A stretch of DNA of 64,000 nucleotides from UBA5078 sp040384465 (GTDB lineage: Bacteria; Pseudomonadota; Gammaproteobacteria; Pseudomonadales; Pseudohongiellaceae), in the NCBI GenBank assembly GCA_040384465.1, contig JAZKJF010000008.1, positions 62,001-126,000 on the forward strand, written 5' to 3'. Under the pieces are notes generated by a model. That model made no database searches and had not been told where the DNA came from. It saw only the letters and a program-made list of their open reading frames with translations. Position 1 is the first letter of the stretch; each line of letters begins with the position of its first letter. A program made the translations under genes and the position numbers. Below are positions 8,384 through 17,090 of the stretch, one piece after another.

Positions 8384-9769
8384 TCAAAACACCCGGTTCA
8401 AACCATCCAGGGCGGCTATGCGATAAGCCTCTGCCATCGTTGGATAATTGAAAGTCGTGTTGAGGAAGTATTGCATGGTGTTCGCTTTGCCTTCCTGCAG
8501 CATGATTGCCTGTCCGATGTGGACAATCTCGGAAGCCTGATCGCCGAAGCAATGAATACCCAGAATCTCCAGCGTATCGAAATGAAACAGGATCTTGAGC
8601 ATGCCAACCTGCTCGCCGGTGATCTGGCCACGAGCCGTGTTCTTGAAGAAGGCCTTGCCCACTTCATAGGGAATCTTCTCAGCCGTCAGCTCGCGCTCGG
8701 TTTTCCCCAGCGTGCTGATCTCGGGAATCGTGTAGATGCCCGAGGCGAAGCGATTGATCTGACGACAGGCTTCCGGATCGACGATCGCGTTGGAAGCCGC
8801 CCTGCCCTGATCGTATGACGTACTTGCCAGTGACGGCCAGCCGATCACATCGCCTGCCGCGTAAACATTTGCCACGGCGGTGCGGTACTGAGCATTGACC
8901 TCCAGCTGTCCGCGTGAATTAGGGTCAAGACCGACAGCCTGAAGATTCAACTGATCGGTGTTGCCCGTACGACCATTCGCCCACAGCACAATATCGCTCT
9001 TGATGCGTTTGCCGGATTTCAGATGGGTCACGACATGGGTGTCGAAATATTCGAGCTGCTCGTACTCCTCGCTGTGGCGACTCCTGACACCGGCATTGCG
9101 CAGGTGATAGCTGAGCGCGTCGGAAATCTCCCAGTCGAGAAAGGACAGCAAGGTATCCGCAGGGTTGATCAACTCCACTTTGGCACCGAGCCCTCCAAAG
9201 ATGGAGGCATATTCGCACCCAATGACCCCCGCACCGATTACGGTCACTTTCCGTGGTGAGTGATCCAGCCCCAGAATGGTGTCACTGTCGAAAATCCGGG
9301 GGTGAGAGAAGTCAACACTAGCTGGCCGATAAGGCCTGGAGCCAGTAGCAATGATGAAATGATCTGCGGTCAGCACCGGCCCTTTACTGCCAAGGCGAAT
9401 GGAATGCGTGTCGATGAAGGATGCAATGCCCTGCAGAATTTCAATGCCATTCTTCTCATAATAGCCACTGTGCAGGTGAACTTGCTCGTCAATGATGCGG
9501 GCAGCGTGCTTCATGATCTGGGGGAAGCTGGGTTTGTGCAGAGTGGCGAACTCTCTCAGCAAGGGATCACTATTGAATTGCATCACCTGTTTCACACAGT
9601 GCCGCAAAGCCTTGGATGGGATCGTTCCGACGTGGGCACAGTTACCGCCAATCTGCTCACGATCCGAGATCAGAGCAACACGTCGCCCCTTCTTGGTAGA
9701 GTTCATGGCCGCTGATTCACCTGCCGGGCCACTGCCGATCACGATTATGTCGTAATGATTCTGCCGCAT
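8384..9769 (-). CDS. sthA: Soluble pyridine nucleotide transhydrogenase
   Basis: Flavoprotein that moves reducing equivalents between NADPH and NAD+. I place the start at 9769 (MRQNHYDIIVIGSGPAGESAA); the reading frame extends 13 codons further upstream, but that would run into nqrM and is not family-like. The dinucleotide-binding loops GSGPAGE (FAD) and VIGAGVIGCEYASIFGGLGAKVELIN (NAD(P)), and the YAAGDVIGWPSLASTS segment, identify the family. As in SthA rather than lipoamide dehydrogenase, the redox-active disulfide is not intact: the segment reads GGNCAHVGTIPSKAL, with one cysteine replaced by threonine. It sits 14 bp after nqrM. Confidence 0.94.
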   Translation of the reverse strand: MRQNHYDIIVIGSGPAGESAAMNSTKKGRRVALISDREQIGGNCAHVGTIPSKALRHCVKQVMQFNSDPLLREFATLHKPSFPQIMKHAARIIDEQVHLHSGYYEKNGIEILQGIASFIDTHSIRLGSKGPVLTADHFIIATGSRPYRPASVDFSHPRIFDSDTILGLDHSPRKVTVIGAGVIGCEYASIFGGLGAKVELINPADTLLSFLDWEISDALSYHLRNAGVRSRHSEEYEQLEYFDTHVVTHLKSGKRIKSDIVLWANGRTGNTDQLNLQAVGLDPNSRGQLEVNAQYRTAVANVYAAGDVIGWPSLASTSYDQGRAASNAIVDPEACRQINRFASGIYTIPEISTLGKTERELTAEKIPYEVGKAFFKNTARGQITGEQVGMLKILFHFDTLEILGIHCFGDQASEIVHIGQAIMLQEGKANTMQYFLNTTFNYPTMAEAYRIAALDGLNRVF

Positions 9770-9783
9770 CACATCCCTGGATT

Positions 9784-9969
9784 TCACGATTGCTGTTGCT
9801 CTTCGCACTTGGCAGGGTTACCGCCACAGAGACTGCAGCTCGTATCTGCGGTTCCACTGCTCATGCCACCGCAGGAGCCTTTGAGAGGCTGACGTCCAAA
9901 CATGACCCCGATGGCCATGCCGGCCACCACCAGCACCAGCACGACAAAACTTGCTATGACAGTTGCCAC
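9784..9969 (-). CDS. nqrM: Na+-NQR maturation factor NqrM
   Basis: Small membrane protein needed for assembly of Na+-NQR, proposed in the literature to help build its membrane Fe centre. It has one N-terminal membrane span (ATVIASFVVLVLVVAGMAIGVMF) followed by a short tail with four cysteines (GSCGG ... CSLCGG ... AKCEE), the NqrM/DUF539 pattern. I prefer the GTG at 9967-9969: it has an AGG-type ribosome-binding site at proper spacing and gives the family's usual start just before the membrane span. An ATG at 9979-9981 overlapping the apbE stop (ATGA) is the alternative. It lies between apbE and sthA. Confidence 0.88.
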   Translation of the reverse strand: MATVIASFVVLVLVVAGMAIGVMFGRQPLKGSCGGMSSGTADTSCSLCGGNPAKCEEQQQS

Positions 9970-9977
9970 TTCACACC

Positions 9978-11045
9978 TCATTGAACCTGCAGATAACTTT
10001 CGAATTTCTCGGTATAACGATCTTCGAAACCATCACCATCGACTTTCTTCGTGACGAAATAAACCGCCTTATTCAAACGCTGCGCCAATTCAAACCCTTT
10101 TTCTGCGCCAAGCACCATGTAGGCGGTGGCCATTGCATCGGCACGGGCTGCCGTAGACTCAATCACGTAGACGCTCGCGAGATTGTGGTTCACCGGACGG
10201 CCTGTGTCCGGATCAATCTCGTGAGAATAGTGTACGCCGTTCGCCTCGAAATAGTTGCGGTAATCACCCGACCCCGCGACCGCGATTGACTCGCCGTTAG
10301 AGTAGAAAATATTGTGCACCTGCGGCGCTGTATCAACGGGTTTCTCCATAGCAGGAACCCAGGTCTGTCCGCCCGGCTTGTACCCTTTGATGCGCAGCTC
10401 ACCGCCGATTTCGATGAAGTAGCTGGCAATACCCAACTCATCGAAATACTCTGCCACCTTGTCCACTGCATAGCCTTTGGCGATGCCGCTAAGATCGATA
10501 TAGACATCAGTGGATTTCATCAGTGTCGAGTTCTGCCTGTCGAGCTGCAGGTGACGATACCCGACACGCGCAAGCAACGCGTCAATCTCTGCCTGGGTAG
10601 GAATACGACCATCCAAGATATTGTCTAGAGAGATGGGCGGACCGAATCCCCAGCGATTTACCAAGGGCCCAACCGTCACATCGAATGCGCCATCGGTCAA
10701 TTCACTGATTTCGATGGCTAGCGCCAACACCTCCAGCATCTCTGCCGAGACAGTGATAGGGGTCTGGACGGGGCTGCGATTGATGCGGGAAAGTTCAGAC
10801 TCGGCTGCATACGTCGACATCTGCTCCTGGTCAACACGCCGCAGCAAAGTGGTAACAGATTGCGACAATGCGCCGATTGTGAGCTCCGAGGGCAGGTCCA
10901 CGAGTTTGATACTGTAGGTGGTACCCATGGTGGCACCACCAAACTCGTGGATCTCGATGTCCCCTGGGGAATAAAAGCGGACTGCGATAACGAGGAGAAC
11001 GGCTACTGCAATGGAATAGCGGTAGCGTCGCAGGATTTCAATCAT
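9978..11045 (-). CDS. apbE: FAD:protein FMN transferase
   Basis: Attaches FMN through a phosphoester bond to Thr/Ser of target proteins, here most likely NqrB and NqrC encoded just upstream. The 355 residues start with one membrane anchor (YSIAVAVLLVIAVRFY), then the ApbE domain with GGATMGTTYSIKL, the DGAFDVTVGPLVNRWGFG loop, YIDLSGIAKGYAVDKVAE and IDPDTGRPVNHNLASVYVI. No lipobox cysteine is visible, so anchoring is probably by an uncleaved N-terminal helix, facing the periplasm. It follows nqrF by 18 bp in the nqrABCDEF-apbE-nqrM order. Confidence 0.96.
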   Translation of the reverse strand: MIEILRRYRYSIAVAVLLVIAVRFYSPGDIEIHEFGGATMGTTYSIKLVDLPSELTIGALSQSVTTLLRRVDQEQMSTYAAESELSRINRSPVQTPITVSAEMLEVLALAIEISELTDGAFDVTVGPLVNRWGFGPPISLDNILDGRIPTQAEIDALLARVGYRHLQLDRQNSTLMKSTDVYIDLSGIAKGYAVDKVAEYFDELGIASYFIEIGGELRIKGYKPGGQTWVPAMEKPVDTAPQVHNIFYSNGESIAVAGSGDYRNYFEANGVHYSHEIDPDTGRPVNHNLASVYVIESTAARADAMATAYMVLGAEKGFELAQRLNKAVYFVTKKVDGDGFEDRYTEKFESYLQVQ

Positions 11046-11063
11046 CTGTGCGACAGCCTCACA

Positions 11064-12293
11064 TCAAGAGAATTCGTCGAGCGCAATGTTCTCATCTTCG
11101 ACACCCAGATCTTTCAGCATCTTGATGACGGCAGCGTTCATCATGGGAGGACCGCACATGTAGAATTCGCAATCCTCCGGAGCCGGATGGTCCTTGAGAT
11201 AGTGCTGCAAGACCACGTTGTGGATAAACCCAGTCATACCGCTCCAGTTATCCTCAGGTTGCGGATCAGACAACGCGACATGCCAGGCGAAATTCTCGTT
11301 TTCGGCAGCCAGCATGTCGTAGTCTTCTACATAGAACATTTCTTTCAGGCTGCGAGCACCGTACCAGAAAGTGATCTTGCGTTTGGTCTTGATGCGACGC
11401 AGTTGATCGAAGATATGCGAGCGCATCGGTGCCATACCAGCACCACCGCCGATGAAGACCATCTCGGCATTGGTATCTTTGGCAAAGAATTCTCCAAATG
11501 GACCAAACACTTTGATCTTGTCACCCGGCTTCAGATTGAACACATAAGACGACATCACCCCGGGAGGAAAACTGGACTTGGGTGGAGGAGTGGCGATACG
11601 AATATTGAATTTGATGATGCCTTTCTCATCAGGGTAATTGGCCATCGAGTAGGCGCGGATTGTGGTCTTGTCAGACTTGGAAACCAAATTCAGCAAGCCG
11701 AATTTTTCCCAGTCACCACGATATTTATCAGCAATCGCAAAATTCTTGTATTGCACTTCATGAGGCGGTATCTCCAATTGCACGTAACCACCGGCACGGA
11801 AATCCACGCTGTCACCATCGGGAATCGCCAGCACCAGTTCCTTGATGAAGGTTGCCACATTGTCATTGGAGACAACGGTGCATTCCCACTGCTTCACCCC
11901 GAAGAACTCCGGCTCCACCTCGATCTTCATATCCTGCTTGACGGCCACCTGGCAGGACAGGCGCCAGTGCGCTTTTGCCTCGCCCATAGTGAAATGCCCT
12001 TGCTCGGTGGGCAGCATGGAGCCACCACCGTCGACTACCTGGCAGCGACACTGACCGCAGGTACCACCACCACCACAGGCAGAGGACAGATAAATGCCGG
12101 CATCCGCGAGCGTCGTCAGCAACTTGCCACCGGCAGGCACCTCGATAGACTTCGCTGCATCCCCATTGATCTCGATGCGCACTTTGCCGGTACTGACCAA
12201 CCTAGCTCTGGCCACCAGAATCAGCACAACGAAGAACATCACCACTGCGGTGAACATCGCGACGCCGGCCACTATTGCTGATATATCAATCAT
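11064..12293 (-). CDS. nqrF: Na+-translocating NADH:quinone reductase subunit F
   Basis: NADH-oxidising entry subunit of Na+-NQR. I start at 12293 (MIDISAIVAGVAMFTAVVMFFVVLILVARA), giving 409 residues, the usual length; the frame is open 11 codons further but would overlap nqrE. Order of domains: N-terminal membrane helix, 2Fe-2S ferredoxin domain with SSACGGGGTCGQCRC (near 65-80), FAD-binding domain with RAYSMANYP (near 210), and the C-terminal NADH-binding domain (GGGAGMAPMRSHI, near 283) ending in YMCGPPMMNAAV. Last structural subunit of the operon. Confidence 0.97.
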   Translation of the reverse strand: MIDISAIVAGVAMFTAVVMFFVVLILVARARLVSTGKVRIEINGDAAKSIEVPAGGKLLTTLADAGIYLSSACGGGGTCGQCRCQVVDGGGSMLPTEQGHFTMGEAKAHWRLSCQVAVKQDMKIEVEPEFFGVKQWECTVVSNDNVATFIKELVLAIPDGDSVDFRAGGYVQLEIPPHEVQYKNFAIADKYRGDWEKFGLLNLVSKSDKTTIRAYSMANYPDEKGIIKFNIRIATPPPKSSFPPGVMSSYVFNLKPGDKIKVFGPFGEFFAKDTNAEMVFIGGGAGMAPMRSHIFDQLRRIKTKRKITFWYGARSLKEMFYVEDYDMLAAENENFAWHVALSDPQPEDNWSGMTGFIHNVVLQHYLKDHPAPEDCEFYMCGPPMMNAAVIKMLKDLGVEDENIALDEFS

Positions 12294-12309
12294 TTGCAGA
12301 AACCCGTTG

Positions 12310-12918
12310 CTACAGAGACAAACCACTGAATGACATGAAACCCAGGGACATCAGGCCAGTAGTAATGAAGGTGATTCCCATGCCACGCAGGCCCAGCGGC
12401 ACATCACTGTATTTCAGTTTTTCACGAATACCGGCCATTGTTGCTATTGCCAGTGCCCAACCAAAACCCGACCCGATCCCGTACACTACACTCTCCGGAA
12501 AATTGTAGCTGCGCTCAACCATGAACAACGAACCACCCATGATCGCGCAATTCACAGCGATCAGTGGCAGGAAGACACCCAAGGCGTTATAGAGCGCAGG
12601 CATGTACTTATCCATGAACATTTCCATCACCTGCACTACGGCAGCGATGATACCGATGTAGCAGATGAACCCCAGAAAACTCAGGTCCAGTTCGGGGAAA
12701 CCCAGCCAAGTGAGTGCCCCTGCTTTCAGCAGATATTGGTACACAAGATTGTTCAAAGGCACCGTGATGACCTGCACTGCAGTCACTGCAATGCCAAGCC
12801 CCACCGCCGTTTCAATCTTCTTGGAGACGGCAATGAAGGTACACATGCCGAGGAACATCTGCAGTGCCATGTTCTCGACGAATACAGCACGCACCAACAG
12901 ACTGAGATAGTGTTCCAT
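12310..12918 (-). CDS. nqrE: Na+-translocating NADH:quinone reductase subunit E
   Basis: Hydrophobic subunit with six predicted membrane helices; NqrD and NqrE form an inverted pair binding a membrane Fe centre through conserved cysteines. The 202 residues start MEHYLSLLVRAVFVENMALQMFLGMCTFIAVS, whose cysteine and the later AVNCAIMGG cysteine are the expected ligands. The ATG abuts the nqrD stop codon with no gap, implying translational coupling. Confidence 0.97.
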   Translation of the reverse strand: MEHYLSLLVRAVFVENMALQMFLGMCTFIAVSKKIETAVGLGIAVTAVQVITVPLNNLVYQYLLKAGALTWLGFPELDLSFLGFICYIGIIAAVVQVMEMFMDKYMPALYNALGVFLPLIAVNCAIMGGSLFMVERSYNFPESVVYGIGSGFGWALAIATMAGIREKLKYSDVPLGLRGMGITFITTGLMSLGFMSFSGLSL

Positions 12919-13584
12919 TTAGTGGGCAACCTCTTGGGCAGTGTGGGGGGCGAGGCGGAATTCATTCTTCTCCATCTGTTCCGTGCGCTTGGTACGCACC
13001 ATCCAGATCAGGAAACCGATGATGAAAAACGCGCTCGGCGCCAACAGCATCAGCCCGTTCGGTTGATACCAGCCACCATTGGCGACCAGAGGCAGAATCT
13101 CAATCCCGAACAGACTGCCGGAACCGAACAGCTCACGAATAGTGGCGAGCAGAAGCAGAATGATGCTGTATCCGAGGCCATTGCCGATCCCGTCCATGAA
13201 ACTGATAACGGGAGGGTTCTTCATCGCAAACGCTTCGGCACGCCCCATCACGATACAGTTGGTGATGATCAAGCCTACAAACACGCTGAGCTGTTTGCTG
13301 GTCTCGTATGCGAAGGCTTGCAGAAGCTGATCGACCGCGATCACCAGTGCCGAAATAATGGCCATCTGCATGATGATGCGAATACTGCTGGGCAGGTAGT
13401 TGCGCACCAGCGAGATGAAGAAATTCGAGAACCCGGTGACGACCGTCAACGCAACACACATCACGATCGCGACATTGAGACTCGTCGTCACGGCAAGAGA
13501 TGAGCAGATGCCGAGAATCTGCATGGTAATCGGATTTTCAGCGATTATTGGCTTGGTCAGTACTGCCTTGACTGCTGATGACAT
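12919..13584 (-). CDS. nqrD: Na+-translocating NADH:quinone reductase subunit D
   Basis: Membrane subunit of Na+-NQR, homologous to NqrE and to RnfA/RnfE. The 221-residue sequence contains the paired cysteine motifs ILGICSSLAVT (near 29) and ITNCIVMGRAEAFA (near 112). Six hydrophobic spans are visible. It begins 15 bp after nqrC and ends directly against nqrE. The gene order nqrC-D-E identifies it as Nqr rather than Rnf. Confidence 0.97.
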   Translation of the reverse strand: MSSAVKAVLTKPIIAENPITMQILGICSSLAVTTSLNVAIVMCVALTVVTGFSNFFISLVRNYLPSSIRIIMQMAIISALVIAVDQLLQAFAYETSKQLSVFVGLIITNCIVMGRAEAFAMKNPPVISFMDGIGNGLGYSIILLLLATIRELFGSGSLFGIEILPLVANGGWYQPNGLMLLAPSAFFIIGFLIWMVRTKRTEQMEKNEFRLAPHTAQEVAH

Positions 13585-13599
13585 TTTGCTACCGCCCTA

Positions 13600-14391
13600 T
13601 CAACCTTTGGTCACGTTTGCGAGGAATGGTCCGAAGCCTTTGGGCCCCATCCAGAATGCAATCAGATTACCGACACCGCGAGTCGTCAAAGAGGCGCCAG
13701 ACAATCCATCCACTTCGTGGACGCCTGCACCGTTGCCTTTCACGATCCTCAGTGCCACTTCACTATCGGCATCAAATATCTGTTTGCCTGGCCACAGCGC
13801 CTTCCAGCGCGGATTGGTAATCTCTCCGCCAAGCCCTGGAGTCTCTTTATGGTCATAGAACCCGATGCCGGTGACAGTGTTGCCGTCCCCTTCCAATGCC
13901 AGGTAGCCGTACATCGTGCCCCACAAACCATAACCACTCACTGGCAGTACAATTGTTTGCAGCGCCCCGTCAGCCGCTTCCACCAGATAGACTGTGGCAT
14001 ACCTCACGCGGCGCTTGATGTCAGCAACATCCTCATCTTCAGTCAGTGCATCGGAAAAATCCGGATCACTCTGCGCAGCCCTGTCATCGTAGGTCTCAAG
14101 GTCAATGCCAAGCTGCGTCAGTTGTTCATTGGTCATGAACGTGCCGGAATCCAGATCGACGACTCTGGGAGTGAACTCCGCGAACAGGCTGTTGATTTCC
14201 GCCTGACTGTTCAATGCCGGGTCGAACATGCCAGCGGCAATGAGGATATTCATATTGCGATCAAGAATTTTATTCTCGACCTGAAAAGGTTTGAGAATGA
14301 CTGCTGCGCTGGAGATGAAAATCGAACAGACCACGCAGACAATCAGTGCGACCTTGACGGTACCGCTGACACTGTCTTTATTAAACGCCAT
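13600..14391 (-). CDS. nqrC: Na+-translocating NADH:quinone reductase subunit C
   Basis: Periplasm-facing flavoprotein subunit with covalent FMN. The start at 14391 (MAFNKDSVSGTVKVALIVC) gives 263 residues and overlaps the end of nqrB by 11 bp; ten further upstream codons are open but not family-like. One N-terminal membrane helix is followed by the FMN-binding domain. In well-studied Vibrio NqrC the flavin is on the Thr of SGAT; here the motif reads DGLSGASLTTRGV, with Ser (codon at 13690-13692) at the attachment position. ApbE enzymes can use Ser as well as Thr, so the subunit is probably still flavinylated. Confidence 0.95.
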   Translation of the reverse strand: MAFNKDSVSGTVKVALIVCVVCSIFISSAAVILKPFQVENKILDRNMNILIAAGMFDPALNSQAEINSLFAEFTPRVVDLDSGTFMTNEQLTQLGIDLETYDDRAAQSDPDFSDALTEDEDVADIKRRVRYATVYLVEAADGALQTIVLPVSGYGLWGTMYGYLALEGDGNTVTGIGFYDHKETPGLGGEITNPRWKALWPGKQIFDADSEVALRIVKGNGAGVHEVDGLSGASLTTRGVGNLIAFWMGPKGFGPFLANVTKG

Positions 14392-15598
14392 TGCGCGCGA
14401 CCCTCCGTTTGATATTGGCACGCACCACCGTATAGTCGATCAAGGGTGCAAACAGGTTGGCAAACAGAATCGCCAGCATCATCCCTTCAGGATAGGCGGG
14501 GTTCATGACACGGATCATCACCGCCATGAAACCAATCAGCGCGCCAAAGATCCACTTGCCGGTATTGGTCATCGCCGAAGACACCGGGTCCGTCGCCATG
14601 AAGACCATGCCGAACGCAAAGCCCCCCATGACGAAGTGCCAGTACCAAGGCGTTGCAAACAGATGATTGGTATCAGATCCGATAAAATTCAACAGTGTGG
14701 AGAAGCCGACCATACCCAGGAATACGCCCAGCATGATGCGCCACGAGGCAATCTTGGTGATCAACAGGATCGCAGCACCGATCAATATTGCCAGTGTCGA
14801 TGTTTCGCCGATAGACCCTTGCTCACGTCCTATGAACGCGTCTACCCAGGTCAATTCCTGACCGGTGGCGAGTGACACAGCAGGCAGGCCTTGCGAAGCC
14901 AGCTGCCCCAATGTCGTCGCTCCACTGAAACCGTCTACAGCTGTCCAGGCTGCATCACCAGACATCTGCGGTGCATAAGCAAAGAAGAGGAAAGCGCGAC
15001 CAGCCAATGCAGGGTTGAGGAAATTCTTGCCCGTCCCCCCAAACAATTCCTTGGCAACCACAACACCAAAAGTAATACCCAGTGCGGCTTGCCAGAGCGG
15101 GAGATCCGGCGGCACGATCAAAGAAAACAGAATGGAGGTAACAAAGAAACCTTCGTTGATTTCGTGTTTTCGGATGGTGGCAAACAGGACTTCCCAGAAC
15201 CCGCCGACGATGAAAACGACAGCATAAATGGGGAGGTAATAAACGGCGCCGTACCAGAAACAGTCCCAGACGCTGGCGGGATTATAGGAGGAGAAAAGTT
15301 CTATCCAGAAGGCATGCCAGTCACCGGTGCTGGTCAGCCCCATATTGGCCATCGCCGAAGTGGCCTGATAGCCCACGTTGTACATGCCATAGAACATCGC
15401 GGGGAAAGCGGCCAGCCAGACCGTGATCATGATGCGCTTGAGGTCTACTCCATCGCGTACATGTGCTCCAGAAACCGTCACTCGGCTGGGGCTGTACAGC
15501 AAAGTATCCACCGCCTCATACAGCGCATACCACTTCTCGTAGCGGCCGCCTTTGGCAAATTGCGGCTCCATATCATCTAGTTTTTTGCGCAAACCCAT
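14381..15598 (-). CDS. nqrB: Na+-translocating NADH:quinone reductase subunit B
   Basis: Large membrane subunit carrying covalent FMN and riboflavin, central to Na+ transport and quinone reduction. The start at 15598 (MGLRKKLDDMEPQFAKGGRYEKWYALYEA) aligns with known NqrB and leaves 14 bp to nqrA; the frame is open five codons upstream. About ten membrane spans are seen. The flavinylation motif is intact, with Thr: DGFSGATTLGQ (near 230). Signature stretches such as VGGFWEVLFATIRKHEINEGFFVTSILFSL occur in the middle. Confidence 0.97.
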   Translation of the reverse strand: MGLRKKLDDMEPQFAKGGRYEKWYALYEAVDTLLYSPSRVTVSGAHVRDGVDLKRIMITVWLAAFPAMFYGMYNVGYQATSAMANMGLTSTGDWHAFWIELFSSYNPASVWDCFWYGAVYYLPIYAVVFIVGGFWEVLFATIRKHEINEGFFVTSILFSLIVPPDLPLWQAALGITFGVVVAKELFGGTGKNFLNPALAGRAFLFFAYAPQMSGDAAWTAVDGFSGATTLGQLASQGLPAVSLATGQELTWVDAFIGREQGSIGETSTLAILIGAAILLITKIASWRIMLGVFLGMVGFSTLLNFIGSDTNHLFATPWYWHFVMGGFAFGMVFMATDPVSSAMTNTGKWIFGALIGFMAVMIRVMNPAYPEGMMLAILFANLFAPLIDYTVVRANIKRRVARNGV

Positions 15599-15612
15599 AG
15601 CGTCTGAATCCA

Positions 15613-16971
15613 CTAAATCTCTTTTTCAATGCGGGTGAGATTATCCCTTAAAATTGGACCGTATTCGTATTTGCCAGGACACACATAGGTACACAGCGCC
15701 AGATCTTCTTCATCCAGCTCCAGTCCACCGAGACTCTGCACCACTTCGATATCGCCTACGATCAAAGAACGCAACAGTTGTGTCGGCAGGATATCCATTG
15801 GCATGACCCGTTCATAACTTCCGACCGGCACCATGGCTCTGGGGCTGCCGTTGGTCGTAGTGGTGAAGGGTAATTTTTTCCCTTTCAGGAAACTGGAAAC
15901 ATAGATACCCAGAGCGGAGTGACGCTGCGCGCCTGTAGAAAGATAGCCGAACAATTCACGTTCGCGCCCCTCTCTAAGGACAGTAATATGCTGATGGTAG
16001 CGTCCCAGGAAGCTTTCAACGCCGACCGCCGTGCGGCCAGACAGTACGGAGCCGGAAATGACACGATTCTCACCGTCTTTCAATTCACCTGCCGTCAATG
16101 CCTGAAGGTCGGCACCGATACGGGTACGAATCAGCCGCGGCCTCTTGACCTGTGGGCCAGCCAGCGCAATCACTCTTTCTACACTCAAATGACCGGTGGT
16201 GAACAATTTGCCAACCGCAATCACATCCTGATAATTGATGGACCAGACATGTTTGCTCAGGGTGACCGGATCAAGGAAATGAATATGCGTGCCAGACAAC
16301 CCGGCGGGATGTGGACCCGCAAATGTTTCAACACTGACATTCGCGGCAATCTGCTGCTTCTCAATTCCGTCAAAGCTACCTGGCGCGCGACACAGAAAGA
16401 GTTTGCCCGGAGTAAGGCGAGACAACAGATTCAAACCGTTGATGAAATCATCGGCAGATTCGCGGGCGATTAATTCTGGATTGACTGCCAGTGGGTCGGT
16501 ATCCATGGCGTTGACAAAAATTGAGTGAGGTATTGCAGAGGGGGCTGGCACCTTGCTGAATGGACGCGTTCGCAACGCAGTCCAGAGTCCCGAGTTCACG
16601 AGATTTTCGACGACTTTAATGCGGTCCGTACTGCTGAAATCTGAGGGGCTATAGCGCGCAAAACTGACTTGGTCCGCATCGCTCTCATCCAGAGCAATCA
16701 CAATCGATTGAAAGACCCGCTTTTCACCGCGATTGATCTGCTTGACCACACCGCTACCCGGAGAAGTGAAAATGACTCCGGGCGTCTTCTTGTCTTCAAA
16801 CAACGGCTGACCCAGCTTGACCCGTTCTCCCTCGATTACCGTCATGGTGGGCTTCATCCCCACATAATCACGACCAAGCAGAGCAACAGTTTCGACCCTC
16901 TGCCCGCTTTCAATCTGCTGCTGCGGAACACCATCAAGGGGAATATCCAAACCACGGGTTATTTTTATCAT
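15613..16971 (-). CDS. nqrA: Na+-translocating NADH:quinone reductase subunit A
   Basis: Peripheral cytoplasmic subunit of Na+-NQR implicated in ubiquinone binding; first gene of the operon. The 452 residues begin MIKITRGLDIPLDGVPQQQIE and include the RnfC-like segment VIEGERVKLGQPLFEDKKTPGVIFTSPGSGVV and GPHPAGLSGTHIHFLDPV (near 225). Length is normal for the family. The gene is preceded by a consensus TATAAT element, so transcription of the whole nqr-apbE-nqrM set, and perhaps sthA-gpsA, likely starts here. Confidence 0.97.
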   Translation of the reverse strand: MIKITRGLDIPLDGVPQQQIESGQRVETVALLGRDYVGMKPTMTVIEGERVKLGQPLFEDKKTPGVIFTSPGSGVVKQINRGEKRVFQSIVIALDESDADQVSFARYSPSDFSSTDRIKVVENLVNSGLWTALRTRPFSKVPAPSAIPHSIFVNAMDTDPLAVNPELIARESADDFINGLNLLSRLTPGKLFLCRAPGSFDGIEKQQIAANVSVETFAGPHPAGLSGTHIHFLDPVTLSKHVWSINYQDVIAVGKLFTTGHLSVERVIALAGPQVKRPRLIRTRIGADLQALTAGELKDGENRVISGSVLSGRTAVGVESFLGRYHQHITVLREGRERELFGYLSTGAQRHSALGIYVSSFLKGKKLPFTTTTNGSPRAMVPVGSYERVMPMDILPTQLLRSLIVGDIEVVQSLGGLELDEEDLALCTYVCPGKYEYGPILRDNLTRIEKEI

Positions 16972-17025
16972 TCACCAAGCCTAAATATTGGATAGCATCG
17001 CGAACTGGGAGCCGGAACGCGGGCC

Positions 17026-17031
17026 ATTATA
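17026..17031 (-). promoter_or_regulatory. Predicted -10 element of the nqr operon
   Basis: On the minus strand the sequence reads CACTATAATGG, a perfect TATAAT 55 bp upstream of the nqrA ATG. No good TTGACA is found at 16-18 bp; that region is instead the 3' arm of the gap terminator hairpin. Function is inferred from position and match to the sigma-70 consensus. Confidence 0.45.
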
Positions 17032-17037
17032 GTGACA

Positions 17038-17082
17038 AGAGGCCCGATTCGCTATCGGTTTTCCTTAGCAAATCGGACCTCT
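17038..17082 (-). terminator. Hairpin terminator behind gap
   Basis: A long inverted repeat sits 8 bp after the gap stop codon. The minus-strand arms AGAGGTCCGATTTGCTA and TAGCGAATCGGGCCTCT pair over 17 positions with two G-U wobbles, which pair only in the minus-strand transcript, and enclose an 11-base loop. The following run is TTGTCAC, so the U-tract is weak. It separates gap from the nqr promoter. Confidence 0.6.
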
Positions 17083-17090
17083 TTCGTCAT

